A DNA stretch of 64,000 nt from Kurthia sibirica. Lineage in GTDB: Bacteria > Bacillota > Bacilli > Bacillales_A > Planococcaceae. The position numbers were made by a program, and so were the translations under genes. The stretch covers positions 1 to 64,000 of the forward strand of contig NZ_QFVR01000005.1 of NCBI RefSeq assembly GCF_003143975.1, given 5' to 3'. Numbering within the stretch: the stretch's first letter is position 1; each line of letters begins with the position of its first letter. Of the stretch, positions 1-7,954 are shown piece after piece. The notes beneath the pieces were generated by a model. That model was given only the letters and a program-made list of their open reading frames with translations, was not told the origin of the DNA and ran no database searches.

Positions 1-129
1 TAGCCGAAAAGAATTCAATCTTTTTGGTTTTTCAGTGACACGAGAAATAAATCAACTACTCGGAGTTTCTGCCTAAAGGGCGAAACCTAATGGCAAATCA
101 TTTGTTATTTTAAACTTTGCAACAGAACC
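1..129 (+). mobile_element. IS6-family element, 3' end only
   Basis: The sequence encodes the last residues of an IS6-family transposase (FNLFGFSVTREINQLL...) and ends in the terminal inverted repeat AAACTTTGCAACAGAACC at 112-129. It is nearly identical to 3414-3542. The window edge cuts the element, so whether a full copy lies upstream cannot be seen. Confidence 0.85.
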
Positions 130-159
130 AAGCCATTCGCTAAGTCAGGGAGTGATATA

Positions 160-462
160 GTGTTAAAAAAAATATTAATCTGTATACCAATTTTTATCTT
201 AGCAATTCTAAGTCCCGTCGCTCCAATTTTGAATTTTGGATTAAATACTAAAAAAATAGATGCGAATATACAGAGGTTGTTAAAGTATTCTTGGTTTGAT
301 GAATTATATTCTAACGATAAATTTAGACATTTATTTTTTGCAAATAAACATGTTAGAAAAAAATTAAGTAGCGATATTTATGTAAAGCTGTTGAGTCGTC
401 ACAAAAAAACACAAGAAAAATTCTACCGATTTTTAGAAAAAGAAAATAATAGAAATAAATAA
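160..462 (+). CDS. Hypothetical protein with one N-terminal membrane segment
   Basis: A 100-residue protein of unknown family. It starts at GTG 160 behind a weak AGGGAG site. Residues 1-28 form a hydrophobic segment (signal anchor or signal peptide), followed by a basic, soluble tail rich in Lys, Arg and Asn. It sits just after an IS6 end and before broken immunity and toxin genes. A small membrane protein of the toxin-immunity region is possible, but nothing in the sequence proves it. No domain was recognised. Confidence 0.45.
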   Translation: MLKKILICIPIFILAILSPVAPILNFGLNTKKIDANIQRLLKYSWFDELYSNDKFRHLFFANKHVRKKLSSDIYVKLLSRHKKTQEKFYRFLEKENNRNK

Positions 463-727
463 ATAAATCAAATTAATTTATTACTATTTATTTCGATTTG
501 CTAATAGAGATAATAAAAGTTGGATATATATAGGTTCTTCACCGAAAGACGGGGTTGACTGAAATAGGGCAATATATGTTTCAAACAGACGCTTTGCTTG
601 TTTTTCGGCAGACCGCTTACTGAAAAGATTTTAAAGTAAAAGAAGCGACAACATATAAAGAAAACAACGATGGTGTGGACCATATTTAAAATCGAGGATT
701 TAAAGTATAAAAAGAAGGAGATTAATA
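463..727 (+). other. Gap with a scrap of a toxin C-terminus
   Basis: There is no intact gene. A short open stretch at 624-689 reads KRFKVKEATTYKENNDGVDHI and stops at 687-689, which resembles the tail of a polymorphic toxin domain lying directly before its immunity gene. A good ribosome site (AGAAGGAGA) at 713-721 serves the broken gene at 728. The rest is unassigned. Confidence 0.3.
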
Positions 728-1212
728 ATGAAAACATTTAGAGGGAAACGACGATAGTTTCACAATTTAGAAAAAGAAACACATATAAAAAATTATGATT
801 TGGATTTTGATGAAAATAGTTGGTTTGATTTTTGGCATACGCATTTAGATTATTATGGATATGGAAATTATTCTATAAAAATAAGAAAACAACATTTAAA
901 AGGTTTATTTAATTTATTTCATGAGTTAAAAGGGGAATTGGAAAATTGGGGAAATCTTATCAAATGTGGATTGAAATATCTAGTAACGATGCTTCTATGG
1001 ATACATTATTTATACATTCACCGAATCCAAATGAAGATAATTTTCCTTATAAAAAGTTGACGAATTTAGTAGATGTAAGATCAGAAATTCCATCTTATCT
1101 AACGGAGATTATTGATGTAGAAAATTATAAGATAGAAAGTTATGGAAGCATAGAAGATGGAATTACTGATAAAATATTTGTAATTCAATTTTTCGATATC
1201 AAAAGTCTCTAA
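728..1212 (+). pseudogene. Broken immunity-type protein gene
   Basis: ATG 728 has a good ribosome site (AGAAGGAGAT), but the frame meets a TAG at 755 after nine codons. It then continues open as HNLEKETHIKNYDLDFDENSW and on to about 945. A +1 shift near 946 is needed to continue with SYQMWIEISSNDASMDTLFI to the stop at 1212. Joined, it would be a protein of about 160 residues with an FDFWHTHLDYYGYGN motif, of the kind found next to Rhs/CDI toxins as immunity proteins. The stop and the frameshift make it a pseudogene. The family name is not certain; the immunity role comes from context. Confidence 0.6.
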
Positions 1213-1533
1213 AAGAATACTATGCGTTAGCAACAACGCTTAACAAAAGGAACGACGCTAGATGACCAAATCATCGCATCGTACACATACGATGAGAATG
1301 GCTTACGTTTAACGAAAACAGTTGGCGATACAACGTATGAATACTTCTATAATGGTGAAGTATTGGATATGGAAGTTGTGAAAGTAAAGGATGTTGTTAC
1401 GGAATACCGTTCATATGAATGGAGTGGCTATACACCACTTGGTATGATTATCAAGAAGCAAAATGAATCAGGTACATTTGAAACGAAAGCGTATCAATTC
1501 ATTACCAACCATCGTGGAGACGTACTAATTAAG

Positions 1534-1596
1534 GAACATCGACTAAGTTCCGCACGTCCTGTGCGAACGTCGATGGATCTCACATCCTATGAGGCC
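1534..1596 (+). repeat. Palindromic insertion element, copy 1
   Basis: A 63-bp unit with a main hairpin (CATCGAC...GTCGATG and CCGCAC-GTCCT-GTGCG) and a second small stem (CTCA...TGAG). It interrupts the Rhs frame between GDVLIK and SEDQEVGAYTYDAYG. Copy 2 at 1839 matches at about 56 of 63 positions. Confidence 0.75.
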
Positions 1597-1688
1597 GTGA
1601 TAGTGAAGATCAAGAAGTCGGTGCATACACATACGATGCCTATGGAAACGTATTAACGGTCGAAGGGGACATGGGCAAAAGCGAAGAA

Positions 1689-1748
1689 GATAAACGCTAG
1701 AAACGACGTCCTGTCGTAGCGTTTATCCAATCGTCGTCCAGACGACAG
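1689..1748 (+). repeat. Palindromic insertion element, divergent copy 3
   Basis: A perfect 11-bp inverted repeat (GATAAACGCTA at 1689-1699, TAGCGTTTATC at 1717-1727) surrounds an inner stem ACGAC-GTCCT-GTCGT. A second stem follows (GTCGTC/GACGAC, 1733-1746). The arm sequence differs from copies 1 and 2, but the GTCCT loop and two-stem layout are the same. It lies between GDMGKSEE and RYAGYYYDEE of the Rhs core. Confidence 0.6.
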
Positions 1749-1838
1749 CGTTACGCAGGTTATTACTATGACGAAGAAATAAAGAATTATTATTTACAAG
1801 CTCGTTATTATAACCCAACAAACGGTACATTCTTAGCA

Positions 1839-1901
1839 GAACATCGACTAAATTCCGCACGTCCTGTGCGAACATCGATGGCACTCAAATCGTGTGAGGC
1901 C
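1839..1901 (+). repeat. Palindromic insertion element, copy 2
   Basis: The same 63-bp unit as at 1534, with the same length and boundaries (GAACATCG ... GAGGCC). It splits the Rhs core between NGTFLAE and HPGDDEPLSQNGYSYANG, replacing about one codon and shifting the frame. Confidence 0.75.
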
Positions 1902-2371
1902 CACATCCAGGTGATGACGAACCACTGTCACAGAATGGTTATAGCTATGCGAATGGCAATCCAGTGATGAATGTGGATCCGAATGGTGAATTTGCGCAAT
2001 TTATTCCGGTGGGCATTTATTATGTTTATGTGGGGTACAAAAACTATAAAAAAACTAAATATATCAAATTTACAGTATCTAGTGTTGCGAATTTCATTAA
2101 AAAGGCGAAGCGCGTCGGTTCTGCAAAAAAATGATGCTTATCATAGAGCTCCAAGTTACTTATCCTCAAATCAATTAAAACGTGGGAAAATATACAAGTT
2201 TACAGATCGTCAAGGAGAGAAAACTCTTTTACAAGTGAAAACAACAGTAAACGGAAAAAAAGGAATAGCAGAGTATATTTTAAATAAGAAAGGTCAAGTT
2301 GAACATCAAGTATTTAGACCAGGTAAAGGATATACTGGGAAACCTCAAGGTTATAATGGGAGATGAGATTA

Positions 2372-2917
2372 ATGAATGATAACACTAGAAAGAGGAAAAA
2401 TTCTCTATCGATTCAAGTTCCTTATAGTTTCATTAGAGAAAAAGTAAATAGTCTTACTTGGAGAGAATTACAATATGGTATTCTTACAGGTTATACTTCA
2501 AAACAAACAGCAATAGAATACGCTATTGCAACTATAAGCTCAAGTGAAGATTCTAAATCACTTCATTTTCAATTAGCAAGTTTATATAATTCGGAACTCT
2601 CTTTAGTAGAAAATTTACTAACACAAATTGTTAAAGAAGAAGCTGTACAAAATGAAAATGAGATGAAAAGAAAATGGGGCTATCTTATAATTTTTTGGCT
2701 TTTCTCAAATCGAGGAACGCCGGTCTTTATTAACGATACCCCTCCCATTCCTCTAAATGGGCTCTTTGAAGTGTTATTAGTATTATTTGAGGATTTGGAA
2801 TATCCTGTTGAGTTAGCGGGAATTATTGGGTACAGTGATGAGGCAGATGATTCAATGAGTTATTTGGAAGCGATTGAAAAATATTTGGTTGAATCAGAAA
2901 AAGCATTTAATAAATAG
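2372..2917 (+). CDS. DUF2247-like immunity protein
   Basis: A 181-residue cytosolic protein. ATG 2372 is preferred over ATG 2363 because GGGAG at 2358-2362 is correctly spaced for it. The N-terminus (PYSFIREKVNSLTWRELQYGILTGYTSKQTAIEYA) resembles the DUF2247 family, whose members lie directly behind Rhs or LXG toxins as immunity proteins. Here it begins six bases after the toxin stop. The frame is intact, so it may outlive its broken toxin as an orphan immunity gene. An IS6 inverted repeat begins one base after its stop. The family call is from memory of the N-terminal pattern. Confidence 0.6.
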   Translation: MNDNTRKRKNSLSIQVPYSFIREKVNSLTWRELQYGILTGYTSKQTAIEYAIATISSSEDSKSLHFQLASLYNSELSLVENLLTQIVKEEAVQNENEMKRKWGYLIIFWLFSNRGTPVFINDTPPIPLNGLFEVLLVLFEDLEYPVELAGIIGYSDEADDSMSYLEAIEKYLVESEKAFNK

Positions 2918-3189
2918 GGTTCTGTTGCAAAGTATGAAAAGGTTTAATGAGATTCCTATCATTTTGTTTTCTACACTGCACTCCCTATCAATAACTTACA
3001 TTCATGTCATATACATTTGAAACGAATAAAGGAAGGAGAGCTAAGTAGGAAGATAAATCCTCCCGCAAGCAGCACAAGCCGATGTCAATGGTCAAGTGAG
3101 AAGCTTTGTTTATTCTGCCGATATTTAATTTAAAGTTTATGTGTAAGTACAAAAATATACGATGCTATTTAGAAATAGAGATAAATTAT
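2918..3189. mobile_element. IS6 terminal repeat and non-coding debris
   Basis: GGTTCTGTTGCAAAGTATG at 2918 is an IS6-type left end directly after the immunity gene stop. The following 250 bases hold no gene that could be recognised and run up to a second left end at 3190. It is probably an internally deleted or overwritten IS6 copy. Confidence 0.5.
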
Positions 3190-3542
3190 GGTTCTGTTGC
3201 AAAGTTTCTCAATTAGCATGATATCAGGTAGAATTAAGTGAAAATAAACGATAGGAGATTTCAAATAACGACACATCGAACCAATAAATATTTGAATAAT
3301 ATCATTGAACAAGATCATCGGCCAATCAAGAAAAGACACAAACTCTATCAGTCCATAAGGACTGCCTCATCTACGATTAAAGGAATTGAGACGATACATG
3401 CCTTATACAAGTCTAGCCGAAAAGAATTCAATCTTTTTGGTTTTTCAGTGACACGAGAAATAAATCAACTACTCAGAGTTTCTGCCTAAAGGGAGAAACC
3501 TAATGGCAAATCATTTGTTATTTTAAACTTTGCAACAGAACC
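3190..3542 (+). mobile_element. Internally deleted IS6-family element
   Basis: A 353-bp element with both terminal inverted repeats (GGTTCTGTTGCAAAGTTT at 3190, AAACTTTGCAACAGAACC at 3525-3542). The inside encodes only the transposase C-terminus (open 3238-3489): HRTNKYLNNIIEQDHRPIKKR, containing the last acidic residue of the DDE triad. The N-terminal helix-turn-helix and the first two Asp are missing, so it cannot move itself but could be mobilised in trans. It abuts and truncates the plasmid Rep gene at 3543. Confidence 0.85.
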
Positions 3543-4092
3543 TAAAAAGGTAAAACAAAACTTAGTTGGTTTTATGCGTGCAACAGAGGTAACGACAAAT
3601 AAATTAGATGGTTCTTATAATCAGCATATGCATATATTAATTTGTGTTGAAAGTGCTTATTTTAATACGAAAGGTGCTTATATTTCACAAGAAGAATGGA
3701 CGAATCTTTGGCAAAAAGCAATGAAATTAAATTATAAGCCAGTTGTACATATTGAAACTGTAAAAAATAAAAAAAGAAATCAAGAAATAGAATACACTGC
3801 AATCGAAGCAGCAGTACAAGAAACAGCAAAATATTCGGTAAAAGATGCAGATTATTTAAGTGGGAATTTGGAAAATGATTTAGAAGTAGTGAAGGATCTT
3901 GAAGAAGGATTATATCGAAAACGAATGGTTGCTTATGGTGGTTTGTTGAAAGAAATACATAAACAATTGAATTTAGATGATGTGGAAGAAGGAGATCTTA
4001 TTCGAGTAGATGATGAATCGGAAGAAGATGAAAAAGCTTATTCAGTGGTTGCACATTGGAATTGGGCAATGAAAAATTATTATATTTATTAG
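3543..4092 (+). pseudogene. Rolling-circle plasmid replication protein, 5'-truncated
   Basis: This is the C-terminal half of a pC194/pUB110-type Rep (Rep_1, HUH endonuclease). The frame is open from the IS6 boundary: KKVKQNLVGFMRATEVT, then the metal-binding motif GSYNQHMHILICVE and the catalytic tyrosine region ETAKYSVKDADY, ending NYYIY. About the first 150 residues found in the family are missing. A start codon at 3574 exists but has no ribosome site. It marks a rolling-circle plasmid once integrated here. No double-strand origin was recognised. Confidence 0.8.
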
Positions 4093-4149
4093 ATTATTAT
4101 TTAGTATTTTGGGTTTCATAGTTTATTATTTTAAAACTGTATGTGTTTA

Positions 4150-4186
4150 AATATTGATTGTGAATCACTAATTCATAATCAATATT
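4150..4186 (+). terminator. Hairpin after rep fragment
   Basis: The arms AATATTGATTGTGAAT and ATTCATAATCAATATT (one G-U pair) have a 5-nt loop. The run of T behind it is short. It could end the rep transcript. Confidence 0.45.
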
Positions 4187-4340
4187 ATTTTCATTAGCAC
4201 CATTAACTAATGCAGAAATTTCTTTATTATTGAAAATTTGGAATGAAAGTGTTAAAAAAAGTGTTATGATAATAATTGTTATTATTGAATTTTAATTATT
4301 AAAATGTGATTAATTAGTATAGTTATAAAAAAGGGAGATT

Positions 4341-4475
4341 ATGATGTCTATGAGTTTGAGAGATATTGCCGTGATGCTTTTTCTAGTTGTTTTTGTGTGG
4401 GTGTTCACTCAATTTATAAGAAATTATACTGTTATTGAAACTATTGGAATATTCGAAAATGATCAGATACTATGA
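4341..4475 (+). CDS. Small single-span membrane protein
   Basis: A 44-residue reading frame preceded by a good ribosome site (AAGGGAGATT ATG). Residues 8-26 (DIAVMLFLVVFVWVFTQFI) form one membrane helix, followed by a short polar tail. It overlaps the MerR fragment at its 3' end. No family was recognised; small proteins of this type occur on plasmids and phages. It is kept because start site and composition look genuine, but selection cannot be shown. Confidence 0.4.
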   Translation: MMSMSLRDIAVMLFLVVFVWVFTQFIRNYTVIETIGIFENDQIL

Positions 4476-4509
4476 AAAGGTTGGATTGTCATTTACACAT
4501 AAATATTGA
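4453..4509 (+). pseudogene. MerR-family regulator fragment
   Basis: The frame reads SKMIRYYEKVGL and stops at 4507-4509. This is the diagnostic end of the MerR DNA-binding helix-turn-helix (SKMIRYYE.IGL). Only about 18 codons remain, without start, dimerisation helix or effector part, so it is a relic. Confidence 0.5.
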
Positions 4510-4545
4510 CACTCTCTCCTTAATCAATAATAGGAAGTGAATTAC

Positions 4546-5367
4546 ATGAAATTGAAAAAAGAACTTATTTTTTTAAAAAACAATGAATATAGCATACCCG
4601 AGAGTTCTAATGTTGAAAATATTATCGAACAGATGTTAGATAATATTGGGTCTGTTGATTGTGAATTAAGAGACGATCTTATTTATACGACCTTTTCAAA
4701 CTGGATACTAAAAGATTACTTATCAGTAAACGTTCTTCAAAGAATATTAGATACCATATTGGATGAGCAGCATCTTTTTTATAATATAGGGCAATCAAAT
4801 TCAGATTCAGTTTTTACACGATCATTTTCAATGCTACTTATACCGCTTATTCTTATGGCGGATCAAAAATTTTTTTTTCTACATGACAAGGATATTTTAA
4901 AAATTAAGGAAAAGCTTATACGTTACCTTCAATGTGAAAAAGATTTAAGAGGCTATGTTCCCGAGAAAGGTTGGGCACATGCATTAGCACATGCTGCTGA
5001 TGCATTAAATGAGTTAGCTAAATATGATTTACCAATTGCCGAAAAATCACAGATTTTGGATGTTGTTAGAAGTGTGATAAGTACAAAAACCATAAATTAC
5101 ACTAATTTAGAAGATGAAAGACTGATAACAGCTGTGATTACAATTTTGAAAAAAAATACTTTTAATATAGAATTGCTTGAGAATTGGGTTAATAGTTTTA
5201 CGGATTGGGAAAAAACTGAAATTTGGCATGAAGAGTACAAAATTATATCTAATGTTAAAAATTTTTTAGGGAGTCTTTACTTTCGTTTAGAGCAAGAAGC
5301 CAATCAAAAATATGTGGCTGAAATTGTGAAAGATAAATTAATTCTAATGATGAAAGACTATACATAA
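4546..5367 (+). CDS. DUF2785 family protein
   Basis: A 273-residue soluble, helix-rich protein. ATG 4546 is chosen because AGGAAGTGA at 4532-4540 fits it; GTG 4537 lies inside that site. The conserved block GYVPEKGWAHALAHAADAL near residues 140-160 is the hallmark of DUF2785. Members are cytosolic, made of helical repeats, and have no known enzyme activity. It is followed 14 bp later by a 53-codon ORF with its own ribosome site, so the two may be co-transcribed. It lies among transferred DNA. Confidence 0.65.
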   Translation: MKLKKELIFLKNNEYSIPESSNVENIIEQMLDNIGSVDCELRDDLIYTTFSNWILKDYLSVNVLQRILDTILDEQHLFYNIGQSNSDSVFTRSFSMLLIPLILMADQKFFFLHDKDILKIKEKLIRYLQCEKDLRGYVPEKGWAHALAHAADALNELAKYDLPIAEKSQILDVVRSVISTKTINYTNLEDERLITAVITILKKNTFNIELLENWVNSFTDWEKTEIWHEEYKIISNVKNFLGSLYFRLEQEANQKYVAEIVKDKLILMMKDYT

Positions 5368-5381
5368 AGGAGTGAACTAAT

Positions 5382-5543
5382 TTGAAACCGAAGTTTAAAG
5401 ATTTTTATCCAGTTATTTCAATTGATTCACAAACTATTCAAATCGGAGATGAACCGAACAATGCCTATGAAATTACTGACCCAGATGGAATATTAATTAA
5501 AATCATACCTTGTCCGAATAACCAAAAAACAGTCAATTTTTAA
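5382..5543 (+). CDS. Truncated ThiF-type adenylyltransferase N-terminus (53 aa)
   Basis: TTG 5382 has a perfect ribosome site (AAAGGAGTG). The product begins KPKFKDFYPVISIDSQTIQIG and continues EITDPDGILIKII, a pattern like the N-terminal clamp region of ThiF-type proteins in thiazole/oxazole peptide (TOMM) biosynthesis. It then ends abruptly. Its last eight codons and stop are encoded by the left arm and loop of a terminator hairpin (5516-5569). The rest of the enzyme is missing, so this is a relic or a very small protein. The family assignment rests on a short match. Confidence 0.4.
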   Translation: MKPKFKDFYPVISIDSQTIQIGDEPNNAYEITDPDGILIKIIPCPNNQKTVNF

Positions 5544-5569
5544 ATGAATTGACTGTTTTTTGGTTATTC
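5516..5569. terminator. Bidirectional terminator with perfect 23-bp arms
   Basis: The arms 5516-5538 and 5547-5569 are perfect inverted complements (GAATAACCAAAAAACAGTCA... and its complement), separated by an 8-nt loop. T-rich on both strands, it separates the convergent frames 5382-5543 (+) and 5564-5917 (-) and overlaps both ends. Confidence 0.8.
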
Positions 5570-5917
5570 TTTTTGTTTTTTTGTGAATCTTTTATATGCA
5601 GATAATAAAGTGAAAAAATAAAGAATCCATATTATATAGTTTGTTGGATTAATACCACGTTGAGAATAGCCACCTAATAGATAAAATGTAATTATTAAAA
5701 TCATCAAAATAGTTGATGTTGAAATCGTTAAAATTAATTCATTTTTAGTATTTATTTTCCAAGCATATTTAGAGTTTCTAGAAAATAGTGTACTTAAAAT
5801 TAATGTTATTACAAGTATGAAAAGAAGTATGGTAAGGTTTATATTTGGTTTAAAGAAATCTAAGTAGATCGTAGTGATAAAAATAAAAAAACTGATAATC
5901 AATAATTTTTTTTCCAT
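5564..5917 (-). CDS. Hypothetical four-span membrane protein
   Basis: A 117-residue hydrophobic protein. Membrane helices fall near residues 4-20, 27-44, 62-84 and 93-108, with a basic C-terminal end (KRFTKKQKE). It is convergent with the DUF2785/ThiF-like pair and shares a terminator with them. No motif names a family. Small membrane proteins of this layout can act as bacteriocin immunity proteins, but there is no direct support for that here. Confidence 0.5.
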   Translation of the reverse strand: MEKKLLIISFFIFITTIYLDFFKPNINLTILLFILVITLILSTLFSRNSKYAWKINTKNELILTISTSTILMILIITFYLLGGYSQRGINPTNYIIWILYFFTLLSAYKRFTKKQKE

Positions 5918-6018
5918 TTAAACACGTCCAATTCATGTATTTTCTATTTATTATAACAAATAGAAAAAAGGATAGGAATTTGAAATTATGTAAAGTATTA
6001 ACTAGTATAACTTTATTC

Positions 6019-6128
6019 GATTCTGTTGCACAGTTTAAAAATTAACAAAATTCCATCTGGTCCTTCTAATTTCTGAAAGTGATTTTTCTTCTGAATTTTA
6101 AGCAGAAATCAAATTTTGCAACAGCATC
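6019..6128. mobile_element. 110-bp IS6-derived remnant
   Basis: The degenerate ends GATTCTGTTGCACAGTTT (6019) and AAATTTTGCAACAGCATC (6111-6128) match the IS6 inverted repeats with a few changes. The inside is too short to code. It lies at the 3' edge of the MocR relic (6129) and may have truncated it. Confidence 0.6.
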
Positions 6129-6716
6129 GAAATTGGTATGACTACGTGGGACTTGTACTCCAGCGTCATCAAGTGCACTATATTCAATTTTTTTTTGCAT
6201 AGGCGTTGCAAGATAGATTCGGCACGTTTCAAAGAGGAATTCTTGCTAATAACAGAAGGTCCTTCTAAAAGTTCACAGATGAACGCTGCTTATTGTGTCG
6301 TCCACTAAAAATAAATGCTTGAACGGAGCTATATTGAAACCCGCGCGCCCTTGCAATATATGTTGCAATTTGCCGCCGTAATACATATTCACCACGCGGA
6401 TCACTATTCCATAATCATTCTTTTTGAAATGCTATCTTTCTTGCCTCGCACCAATCACGGTAAGGAAAAGCATCCTTACCAATCATAATCAAATGGTGCC
6501 ATATAATAGCCATTTCGCTCTTTTGGAAATATCTATCCCTCTGCTTCAATCTGTTCATTGGCTTCTTTCATATGATGGACTAGTTCTTGACTCGATTTGC
6601 GTTTAGATGGTAGTTTATCATCTGTAATCGGCTATTTTTAAATTGCTTATAAACTTGAACGTATTTGAACTTGTTATTTTGCAGATGAATGGCTAACGCT
6701 ATAAGAAAACCTCCCA
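6129..6716 (-). pseudogene. MocR/PdxR-type GntR regulator relic
   Basis: Reading the minus strand across several frames gives FKYVQVYKQFKN, then KRKSSQELVHHMKEANEQIE, EGYIFPKERNGYYMAPFDYDW and SDPRGEYVLRRQIATYIARARGFQ. These are the winged-helix domain and the start of the aminotransferase-like domain of MocR regulators, in the right order. Frameshifts and stops interrupt it repeatedly. The PLP-binding half is missing. It ends against an IS6 remnant. No function can remain. Confidence 0.65.
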
Positions 6717-6888
6717 TAGATAATTTGGTAAATTATAACACAATTTCTTAGGTAATGACCTATTTAGGCTATTGGACGTAAATTATCTAACTATCTGAAA
6801 AAACTTTTAAATAACAAACGGTAAAAACATGTCTATAATGTATGTATATACATGTTTTGAATCAAAGGGGAATAGAGGTTAGAAACAA

Positions 6889-7698
6889 ATGAAAAATATT
6901 ATTATGATTATTATCGGATCGTCCTTAGTTGGTTTTGCGTACAATTGGTTGCTCATTCCACATCATATTTTGAGTAGCGGTCTTAGTGGTATTGCCATTA
7001 TGCTTGGTTTATTGTATCCATTTGATACCGGCATACTAAATTTCTTATTAAATCTTCCGTTGCTAATATTAGGGGTAATGAAGCTCGGAAAACGTTTTGC
7101 CAGTTATACAGTATTATCCGTAATTGTTGTATCTTTAAGCCTTTATATCATACCAATAATCGAATTGACACATGAGCCGCTATTAGCTGCTTTATTTGGT
7201 GGAGTTATTACTGGTGTGGGGATTGGTATCGTTTTTCGTGCCTCAGCATCATCAGGTGGTTTCGACATTATAGCAATGCTTATTGCCAAAAAAACAGATT
7301 TCCCAATCGGTTCGCTCCTATCTGCTATGAATGGTGTAATCGTCATTGCGTCTGGTTTTATCTTTGGTTGGGATGCAGCGTTGATGACACTTGTAACAAT
7401 CTATGTAACAGGTAAAGTAATCGACACAATTCATACGAATCATATTAAATTAACATTAACAATCATCACAGCTAAAGGTGATGATATGAAAGATATATTA
7501 CTTGAAAATCTCTACCGTGGTATTACTATTACTGATGGTGTTGGCGCATATTCAGGTGAACCACGTAAAATTTTAATGACAGTCATTACAAAGTATCAAC
7601 TAGCTGAAGTGAAAGAAATGATTCAAAAGACAGATCCACAGGCATTTGTTAATATTACGCAAACAGCTGAGGTTGTAGGTATGTTCCATAAAGCATAA
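6889..7698 (+). CDS. YitT family membrane protein
   Basis: A 269-residue protein with five or six membrane helices in residues 1-170 and a soluble C-terminal DUF2179 domain (about 190-266, YRGITITDGVGAYSGEPRKIL). The signature GLSGIAIMLG near the N-terminus and SSGGFDIIA in the middle are typical of the family. The length is normal. The start follows AGAGGTTAG. The transported substrate is not established for the family. It is monocistronic, bounded by the MocR relic and an inverted-repeat element. Confidence 0.85.
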   Translation: MKNIIMIIIGSSLVGFAYNWLLIPHHILSSGLSGIAIMLGLLYPFDTGILNFLLNLPLLILGVMKLGKRFASYTVLSVIVVSLSLYIIPIIELTHEPLLAALFGGVITGVGIGIVFRASASSGGFDIIAMLIAKKTDFPIGSLLSAMNGVIVIASGFIFGWDAALMTLVTIYVTGKVIDTIHTNHIKLTLTIITAKGDDMKDILLENLYRGITITDGVGAYSGEPRKILMTVITKYQLAEVKEMIQKTDPQAFVNITQTAEVVGMFHKA

Positions 7699-7766
7699 AT
7701 AAAAGAGTTTAGGACCAAACCGCAGTAAAAATTAAAAGGAATGAAGCTAGGACAAAAACCTAGCTA

Positions 7767-7954
7767 AAATAAAAAGAGCCTGAGACAAACGTATTTTCAA
7801 CACAGAAAATCCCGTATGATTTTTCGAAATCATACGGGATTATTTCATTTCAATCCATTTCCGCTTCGAAAAACGCTTTCTGCGCGTTCAATTGATTTGA
7901 CGATTCATATGGGAGACAGACTATTTTTGTTCTGTCCCAGGCTCTTTTTATTTT
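7767..7954. repeat. 188-bp inverted-repeat element
   Basis: The left arm AAAATAAAAAGAGCCTGAG at 7767 pairs with its complement ending at 7954 (CAGGCTCTTTTTATTTT). Inside is a second perfect hairpin, CCCGTATGATT...AATCATACGGG (about 7810-7840). Similar GAGCCTGGGAC palindromes are widespread between genes of Firmicutes. It lies after the YitT gene and may also end its transcript. A 63-codon frame inside is a by-product. Confidence 0.7.

Larger units (their letters stand above)
1228..2366 (+). pseudogene. Rhs/WapA-type toxin gene, 3' part, broken by insertions
   Basis: Scattered frames spell the C-terminal Rhs core: TYTYDENGLRLTKTVGDTTYEY, then GAYTYDAYGNVL, GYYYDEEIKNYYLQARYYNP and GYSYANGNPVMNVDPNG. 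The core is followed by a variable toxin tail ending QVFRPGKGYTGKPQGYNGR at 2366. The core is interrupted by three palindromic insertions (see 1534, 1689, 1839), and a further frameshift lies in the A-run near 2128-2133. The family (secreted YD-repeat shell with a C-terminal toxin) acts in contact-dependent competition. The intact gene at 2372 is probably the cognate immunity gene. The 5' part is missing. Confidence 0.8.

Noticed and set aside
501-737. 78-codon minus-strand ORF
   Set aside because: It has no ribosome site and covers the leader and start of a plus-strand immunity relic; composition is that of AT-rich antisense DNA.
6424-6606. 60-codon plus-strand ORF
   Set aside because: It is antisense to the MocR relic, which explains the coding-like composition.
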